In this document: positions 18,601-20,779 of the stretch, in pieces
Layout: each line of letters opens with the position of its first letter
Position numbering within the stretch: position 1 is the stretch's first letter
Assembly (NCBI RefSeq): GCF_000003605.2
Contig: NW_003123418.1
Span: forward strand, 95,468-116,246
DNA from: Saccoglossus kowalevskii
Lineage: Eukaryota; Hemichordata; Enteropneusta; Harrimaniidae
Direction of reading: 5' to 3'
Length of the DNA: 20,779 nt
Made by a program: the position numbers and the translations under genes
Notes under the pieces: generated by a model
The model's database searches: none
Told to the model about the DNA's origin: nothing
The model's input: only the letters and a program-made list of their open reading frames with translations

Positions 18601-20519
18601 TCAATGCGGTTAATTCGATCAAAAAGCGGTTTTTGAATATGGTATATGTTTAACTAAGCTTATTTTGTTGCAGATTTTACTGATATTTTTGCATAAAATG
18701 GATTTACTTCTGAGTAAGACTCCATCAGATGATATCAAACATCATGTACTCCCTATGGTATACAAAGCATTGGAAACGCCTTCACCTCAGATACAGGTAT
18801 TGCTACCTATTCTAATAAATGTGTGATTACCCTGTTGGTCAAAAATAAAAATACGGCAGAGTTTATTATTTTTTCTCAGATATAAATATAAAATTATTTA
18901 ATTCTACACACGATGCAATTATTAAGAGATTATAAACAGTATGTTCAGTTATTTGGTAGTGGATAGAAGACCTCTCTGTGGAAAATTAGTATATTTAGAA
19001 TTTACCTGCTTTGTAGTGTGCGTTCTAGATTTTGTGTTTCAATTCCAGGGATGAAACACACTCCATAGAATATGCGCGTATATAGGCGAGGCGCATGACA
19101 AAATCAAAAATTCTAATATATATCAACGATCTAGCAGTAATACCAACCATGCACTATTTCTGCACATAAACAAAGCTAAAAAAGTGAAAAATACGTTGTT
19201 TCTAGTTGTGATTTTTGCATTTATGTTGATTTACCAAACTGATGACAGGCCTGGCAAATGAAAGCTACAGACATGTTGAAGATGTCACATGATTGATTCA
19301 ACGCTATTCTACAATCAATGCGCATGTTTCTCATAGAAAGTTTTAGCAATAATAATTTGCATTAGTACTTGTACCAGATTTCCTTGCTTTGATCAGTTGA
19401 TCATACACCCTCATTCTCTATGAACAGTGTTCACACTCCTGAAATTCAAGCCAGTTTATTCAGTTTTTGGTCTTCTAGTGCTAGATATAAGACCTTGCTT
19501 CAGCCAATCAGATGGCTGGATTCAAGCTAACCATGAAGTATATTTTGTCACTTTCAGGAATTGTGTTTGTCAATTATTCCAACCTTTGCTTCGATGATTG
19601 AATACTCATCCATGAAACACTCAATTATACCAAGAATTAAGACACTCTGTCTACGCACAGATTTACTGTCAGTAAGTATCATTAAAAATGTAATTCGGGT
19701 ATACATTTTGGTTTATAATTAAGGTGGTGTGTCTACTTATAGTTATCATTAGCTTGTGGACTCCACTATGCATTGGTATAGAATTTAAAACCACTGTGTT
19801 TAATGTCAATTCAAGTCAAGCATTTGTTTGTGTTCATAAATTTCATTCTTTGAAATATGTTAGTTTGTGGTTCCTATTATTACTTGAAATTTACTTGTAT
19901 TTTCTAAATATAGGTGCGTGTGAACTGTTTAATATGCATTGGTAAACTATTAGAATACATGGATAAATGGTACGTTTTAGATGAAATTCTGCCGTTACTA
20001 CAAGAGATTCCGTCTCGAGAACCTGCTGTACTCATGGCTATGTTAGGTAAGTCCTCATTTTACAGAGTAGTAAATTGTTACTAGTTGGCTGGCTATCCTG
20101 TCCCTAGGTACCAAGTTTGGCCATATGATAGATGTATGTGTGTCTGGCCATGCTATTGACAAACCATTCCTTGTGTGCTGGTTTTAAGGATGCATACTAA
20201 ATATACGAAAAATTTACTACAAATTCTTTTCCTTAATAAATTATACCCTACATTGTTTCCATGGAAACAGTAACTTTGTAATTTCTACATACTGTATAAA
20301 AAACATTTATTTAGGTTTATGAATTTGCCATTGGAAAAAACGGAAAGTTCCATCATCATATTCTGTTTGGTCAATCTTAATGGGATATTGTTTGTTGTAG
20401 GTATTTACAAGACTTCATTAGATCACAAGAAGCTTGGAATAACTAAAGAAATTCTTGCAACCAAAGTATTACCATTCCTATTTCCACTCTGCATTGATAA
20501 TAATCTTAATCTTAACCAG
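9488..20519 (+). CDS. SCYL2: SCYL2 (SCY1-like pseudokinase 2 / CVAK104), gene-level entry, 12 exons, 3' end outside window
   Basis: SCYL2 is a conserved pseudokinase that associates with clathrin-coated vesicles and AP2 and takes part in endosome/TGN traffic. I joined twelve exons with consistent phases: 9488-9649, 10716-10873, 12557-12701, 13148-13303, 14651-14866, 15041-15157, 15484-15609, 16977-17153, 18674-18796, 19558-19671, 19914-20046 and 20401-20519. All introns are GT-AG. The conceptual product is 582 codons so far, against about 930 residues for human SCYL2. The N-lobe is in exons 1-2. Exons 4-6 carry the degenerate HGN and GLD motifs plus the APE and RPDA landmarks. Exons 8-12 carry the HEAT-like helices. 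The C-terminal tail is missing because the window ends. One defect is seen: codon 87 in exon 2 is TAA. SCYL1 and SCYL3 are excluded by the match to SCYL2-specific stretches such as DNLQKSQFFKGLP and QEPIQILL. Confidence 0.92.
9650..10715 (+). other. SCYL2 intron 1, with tandem duplication and palindromic repeats
   Basis: A two-copy tandem repeat of about 47 bp (TTTTGAATTTAATAGGATAAC...ATGTTATCAC) spans 10110-10206; the second copy carries a 3-bp insertion. A perfect palindrome AAGTTTTACTG-A-CAGTAAAACTT lies at 10401-10423. The interspersed inverted-repeat element at about 10424-10645 is listed separately. The intron ends in TGTCTTGCAG. No nested gene is seen. Confidence 0.7.
10401..10645. mobile_element. 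MITE-like cluster of inverted repeats in SCYL2 intron 1
   Basis: CATATTCACTGGGTTTTAATTT (10450 on) and AAATTAAAACCAGTGAATATG (10501-10521) are reverse complements apart from one extra G. Two further diverged arm copies follow: TTTAAAACCCACTGAATATG (about 10567) and AAATTTAAACCCAGTGAAAAT. A CAGTAAAAC word at the left (10413) and ATTTTACAGTA at the right (about 10632-10642) may be outer termini. The left arm is shared with 3219-3240. No transposase is present. Confidence 0.6.
10716..10873 (+). CDS. SCYL2: SCYL2 coding exon 2 (residues 55-107) with in-frame TAA at codon 87
   Basis: The exon follows TTGCAG and ends at TCCAG|GTTAGC inside an Arg codon. It encodes EVSVFVLEKKLLEKYSRRER, then EFLLDIFKKGVT, then TAA (10812-10814), then LTRLRHPKLLTVQHPLEES. 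In SCYL2 proteins Gln is expected at the stop position (RGVQQLTRLRH in human). CAA would restore it by one C/T change. Homology continues in the same frame on both sides, so this is a point nonsense change, not a frameshift or a missed intron. F59 stands where active kinases have the VAIK lysine, as is normal for this pseudokinase. Causes could be a sequencing error, a polymorphism, or a true inactivating allele. Confidence 0.9.
10874..12556 (+). other. SCYL2 intron 2
   Basis: The first 1.15 kb is AT-rich with no recognisable element. The 68-80 codon frames at 11361-11766 show no domain. The distal 0.5 kb is the degenerate TAATC-type repeat listed separately. The acceptor is TTTCAAAACAG at 12556. 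Confidence 0.6.
12040..12535. repeat. Degenerate tandem repeat: 'ctaatctaatcaaatcatcattggata' units
   Basis: Words such as TCTAATCAAATCATCATTGGATACTAAT recur more than ten times, with spacing varying from roughly 25 to 45 bp. There are internal substitutions and length changes. It is an old, decayed minisatellite, almost free of G on this strand apart from GG in TTGGATA. It ends about 20 bp before the acceptor of exon 3, so it occupies the region where the branch point would lie. Confidence 0.85.
12557..12701 (+). CDS. SCYL2: SCYL2 coding exon 3 (residues 108-155)
   Basis: Completes the split Arg codon, then reads EYFAFATEPVFASLGNVLG, CHDNLPSPVPTEVKDYELYD and VEIKYGLQQ. The TEPVFASL block is the hinge region after the N-lobe and is highly conserved in SCYL2. 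LYDVE-KYGL matches the start of the alpha-D/E segment. The exon ends in phase 0 at CAG|GTATTATAG. The donor is weaker than consensus and is the first base of a minisatellite. Confidence 0.94.
12702..12860. repeat. 36-37-bp minisatellite starting at the exon 3 donor
   Basis: Units start at 12702, 12739, 12775, 12812 and (partial) 12849. Each begins GTATTATAGCATTATT and continues ...GGTTTTGATGTC. The first unit begins with the GT of the exon 3 splice donor. Later units repeat GTATTATAG but are preceded by GTT or GCT in place of CAG, so they are weaker donors. Confidence 0.92.
13148..13303 (+). CDS. SCYL2: SCYL2 coding exon 4 (residues 156-207), degenerate catalytic loop
   Basis: The acceptor is TTGCCTAG and the donor CAG|GTAAGTG, both in phase 0. 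The product VIEALAFLHNDVHLIHGNII, PANVIIN, SWKLSGLDFC matches SCYL2 alpha-E to beta-8. The catalytic HRD is HGN (171-173), so the proton-acceptor Asp is missing. The Asn of the catalytic loop (178) is kept. The DFG site reads GLD, so the magnesium-binding Asp is displaced. These losses are typical of SCYL pseudokinases and argue for a scaffold role. The segment after PSS is short and variable. Confidence 0.94.
13304..14650 (+). other. SCYL2 intron 4
   Basis: Begins with a strong GTAAGTG donor and ends GACTTTTAG at 14650. It is AT-rich unique sequence. The 66- and 76-codon minus-strand frames (13300-13500, 14262-14492) are not recognisable. I identified no nested gene or repeat. Confidence 0.6.
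14651..14866 (+). CDS. SCYL2: SCYL2 coding exon 5 (residues 208-279), activation segment and APE motif
   Basis: The 72 codons in phase 0 include CKEWDPSLPDIGQPVLNYLA, then PEYI, SCDTASDMYSLGMLIYTLFN and GKPLF. The CKEWDP-LP block, the APE motif (231-233) and the DMYSLG alpha-F motif (245-250) match SCYL2 closely. The donor is CAACAG|GTGAGAG. It is the longest exon seen and has no irregularity. Confidence 0.95.
15041..15157 (+). CDS. SCYL2: SCYL2 coding exon 6 (residues 280-318), end of the C-lobe
   Basis: The acceptor CCCATTCCAG is followed by LSSLNLTLLNCLPEVLRDYV, KMLFSITPTIRPDAHQLTK and the donor AAG|GTAAAG. P-E-VR/LRD-YVKMLF and TPT-RPDA correspond to the last helices of the kinase fold, including the alpha-I Arg (R310). 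All 39 codons are open and phase 0. An ATG upstream of the acceptor extends the frame by chance only. Confidence 0.94.
15309..15493. repeat. Triplicated 62-bp unit containing the exon 7 splice acceptor
   Basis: TCACAGTCTGAAAACTATAG starts at 15309, 15371 and 15433, each exactly 62 bp apart. Every unit ends TTGCTTTCAG|ATATCTTTCT. The copies are nearly identical; the third has CATTGC where the others have TATTGC. Each unit therefore carries a complete 3' splice site and the first ten bases of exon 7. Only after the third copy does the sequence go on into FDDVGAK coding sequence. Confidence 0.96.
15484..15609 (+). CDS. SCYL2: SCYL2 coding exon 7 (residues 319-360)
   Basis: The 42 codons read ISFFDDVGAKTLEHLDSLFQ, LDNLQKSQFFKGLPQIISKL and PK, almost identical to the link between the pseudokinase and HEAT regions in SCYL2. 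I chose the third of three near-identical acceptors (AG at 15482-15483). It gives phase 0 continuity from exon 6 and the expected I-FFDDVGA. The upstream acceptors would add 62 or 124 bases and shift the frame. The donor is AAG|GTTAGT. Confidence 0.95.
15610..16976 (+). other. SCYL2 intron 7
   Basis: Begins GTTAGT and ends ATTTTTTTTTGCAG at 16976. It is AT-rich with no repeat or nested gene that I can support. The exon 7 reading frame stays open for about 65 codons into the intron (to 15810), which is chance read-through and not homologous to SCYL2. The 64-codon frame at 16591-16785 is not recognisable. Confidence 0.6.
16977..17153 (+). CDS. SCYL2: SCYL2 coding exon 8 (residues 361-419), start of HEAT-like region
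   Basis: RVVLQRVLPCLFKEF, MIPFVLPNVLLIAESCTQKE, YTTIIFPHLKPIFK and LQEPIQ follow SCYL2 residue for residue in conserved positions. The paired amphipathic helices are typical of the HEAT repeats after SCY1-family kinase domains. Acceptor TTTTGCAG, donor CAG|GTAAAT, phase 0 on both sides. Confidence 0.95.
17310..17720. other. Unidentified insert bounded by T-run/CCGCC motifs
   Basis: Two similar blocks, ATTTTTATTATCATTTTTTTTCCGCCCGCCGCC (about 17389-17421) and AATAATTTTATTTTTTTTCCGCCCTCATC (about 17680-17708), bracket a CpG-bearing stretch of about 260 bp. Inside, GAACATGGCGACCACGCC (17556-17573) resembles a YY1-type ATG motif. A plus-strand frame of 71 codons (17533-17748) runs across it and includes SLINAENGATIGDIANQ, before a possible donor CCAACCAG|GTTATA (17656). 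It looks like a transposon fragment or a captured first exon. I do not recognise a product. Confidence 0.35.
18336..18447. repeat. Small inverted repeats followed by (TA)n(CA)n microsatellite
   Basis: AACCT/AGGTT (18336-18340 and 18349-18353) and AGGCG/CGCCT (18370-18374 and 18385-18389) form two small stems. They are followed by AATAAAATAAAG and then a TA-dinucleotide tract that turns into CA repeats (about 18411-18447). A simple-sequence tail after structured sequence suggests the 3' end of a short interspersed element, but no tRNA-like head was found. Confidence 0.5.
18674..18796 (+). CDS. SCYL2: SCYL2 coding exon 9 (residues 420-460)
   Basis: ILLIFLHKMDLLLSKTPSDD, IKHHVLPMVYKALETPS and PQIQ align with the SCYL2 HEAT region (ILLIFLQKMDLLLTKTP in human). 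Acceptor GTTGCAG, donor ACAG|GTATTG, 41 codons in phase 0. Confidence 0.95.
18797..19557 (+). other. SCYL2 intron 9
   Basis: Ends CACTTTCAG at 19557. It is AT-rich with one small CpG patch (gcgcgtatataggcgaggcgcatg, about 19074-19098). No repeat or gene is supported. Confidence 0.55.
19558..19671 (+). CDS. SCYL2: SCYL2 coding exon 10 (residues 461-498)
   Basis: ELCLSIIPTFASMIEYSSMK, HSIIPRIKTLCLRTDLLS match human ELCLNIIPTFANLIDYPSMK in the HEAT region. Acceptor TTTCAG, donor CTGTCA|GTAAGT (strong after the boundary), 38 codons in phase 0. Confidence 0.95.
19914..20046 (+). CDS. SCYL2: SCYL2 coding exon 11 (residues 499-543)
   Basis: VRVNCLICIGKLLEYMDKWY, VLDEILPLLQEIPSREPAVL and MAML correspond to human VRVNSLVCLGKILEYLDKWF and onward. 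The intron before it is only 242 bases. The acceptor is AAATATAG. The exon ends after the first base of a Gly codon at TTAG|GTAAGT. Confidence 0.95.
20047..20400 (+). other. SCYL2 intron 11
   Basis: A 354-base AT-rich intron with strong donor GTAAGT and acceptor TTTGTTGTAG. Nothing else was seen in it. Confidence 0.7.
20401..20519 (+). CDS. SCYL2: SCYL2 coding exon 12 (residues 543-582), last exon in window
   Basis: Completes the split Gly codon, then reads IYKTSLDHKKLGITKEILAT, KVLPFLFPLCIDNN and LNLNQ, matching human KLGITKEQLAGKVLPHLIPL. The donor is CAG|GTAGGT. The following exon (FNSFISVIKEMLNRLE-like in the family) is not in the remaining 260 bases, so the gene continues past the right edge. 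Confidence 0.95.
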
Positions 20520-20779
20520 GTAGGTCATAGACCCTCTTATAAGCTCTGCTGTTTTCGTAGATGACAGAGTGGTGCTGTTCGTATAGGTGGTTGTCCATCA
20601 TCATCTGTCAACAATTGCATTTTCGACTTCTTCTTGAAAACTATCGATCTAATTGCTTTGATACTTTTGTATTTATTAACTTTTATTAGAGCTTGCACTA
20701 AAATTACATCTTACATACCTGGTTTGTACATTACAGTTGCAATTTATCTACATATTGTGAGTGGACTGGTAACATTTTC
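20520..20779 (+). other. SCYL2 intron 12 (partial) with an interspersed repeat on the minus strand
   Basis: TTTCGACTTCTTCTTGAAAACT (20621-20642) is the exact reverse complement of 803-824. The flanking 'agtatcaaa' (minus strand, about 20656-20664) also matches 781-789. On the minus strand the element runs on through GACAGATGATGATGGACAACC to a hairpin-like end with CTCTG/CAGAG near 20545-20570. It is a second copy of the family seen at 472-883, in opposite orientation. Confidence 0.7.

Larger units (their letters stand above)
17154..18673 (+). other. SCYL2 intron 8 with an unusual GC-richer insert
   Basis: The first 150 bases stay open in the exon 8 frame but are not SCYL2-like. 17310-17720 is a compositionally distinct insert listed separately. 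18336-18447 holds small inverted repeats followed by a TA/CA microsatellite. The acceptor is TTTTGTTGCAG at 18673. Confidence 0.6.

Overview
This is an AT-rich window of invertebrate animal nuclear DNA with split genes, GT-AG introns, many short repeats, and no bacterial or organellar features. The two recognisable genes are divergently transcribed and orthologous to animal genes. On the minus strand at the left lies the first coding exon of a TRAF6-type E3 ubiquitin ligase (1287-1444). The rest of that gene lies off the left edge. On the plus strand from 9488 to beyond the right edge lies SCYL2 (SCY1-like pseudokinase 2, also called CVAK104). I could read twelve consecutive coding exons covering about the first 582 residues. 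The host is probably a marine invertebrate (lophotrochozoan or non-vertebrate deuterostome), but the sequence alone does not fix the phylum.

Layout: 1-885 holds two tandem arrays of interspersed repeats with hairpin tails, inside the TRAF6 intron. 1287-1444 is the TRAF6 RING exon (minus strand). About 2340-2440 is a GC-richer patch with a perfect NF-kB palindrome between two inverted ETS-type sites, a candidate TRAF6 promoter or enhancer. 2.5-9.4 kb is mostly non-coding and holds two pentanucleotide microsatellites, a 34-bp minisatellite, a 5.6-kb hairpin, and a MITE-like element at 8718-8913. 9464-20519 is SCYL2: exons 1-7 encode the pseudokinase domain and exons 8-12 the HEAT-repeat region. 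The C-terminal clathrin/AP2-binding tail is beyond the window.

The most noteworthy points are three. (1) SCYL2 exon 2 has an in-frame TAA (10812-10814) at a position where Gln is expected, while the exon stays homologous to SCYL2 on both sides and every other exon is open. (2) The 3' splice site of exon 7 lies in a perfect-period 62-bp triplication that makes three near-identical candidate acceptors. (3) The 5' splice site of exon 3 is the first base of a 36-37-bp minisatellite. The two genes act in different processes (TRAF6 in Toll/IL-1-type signalling to NF-kB, SCYL2 in clathrin-mediated trafficking), and I see no evidence that they are functionally coupled. I found no wholly new system. 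The novelty here is in splice-site architecture, the possible null allele, and the repeats.
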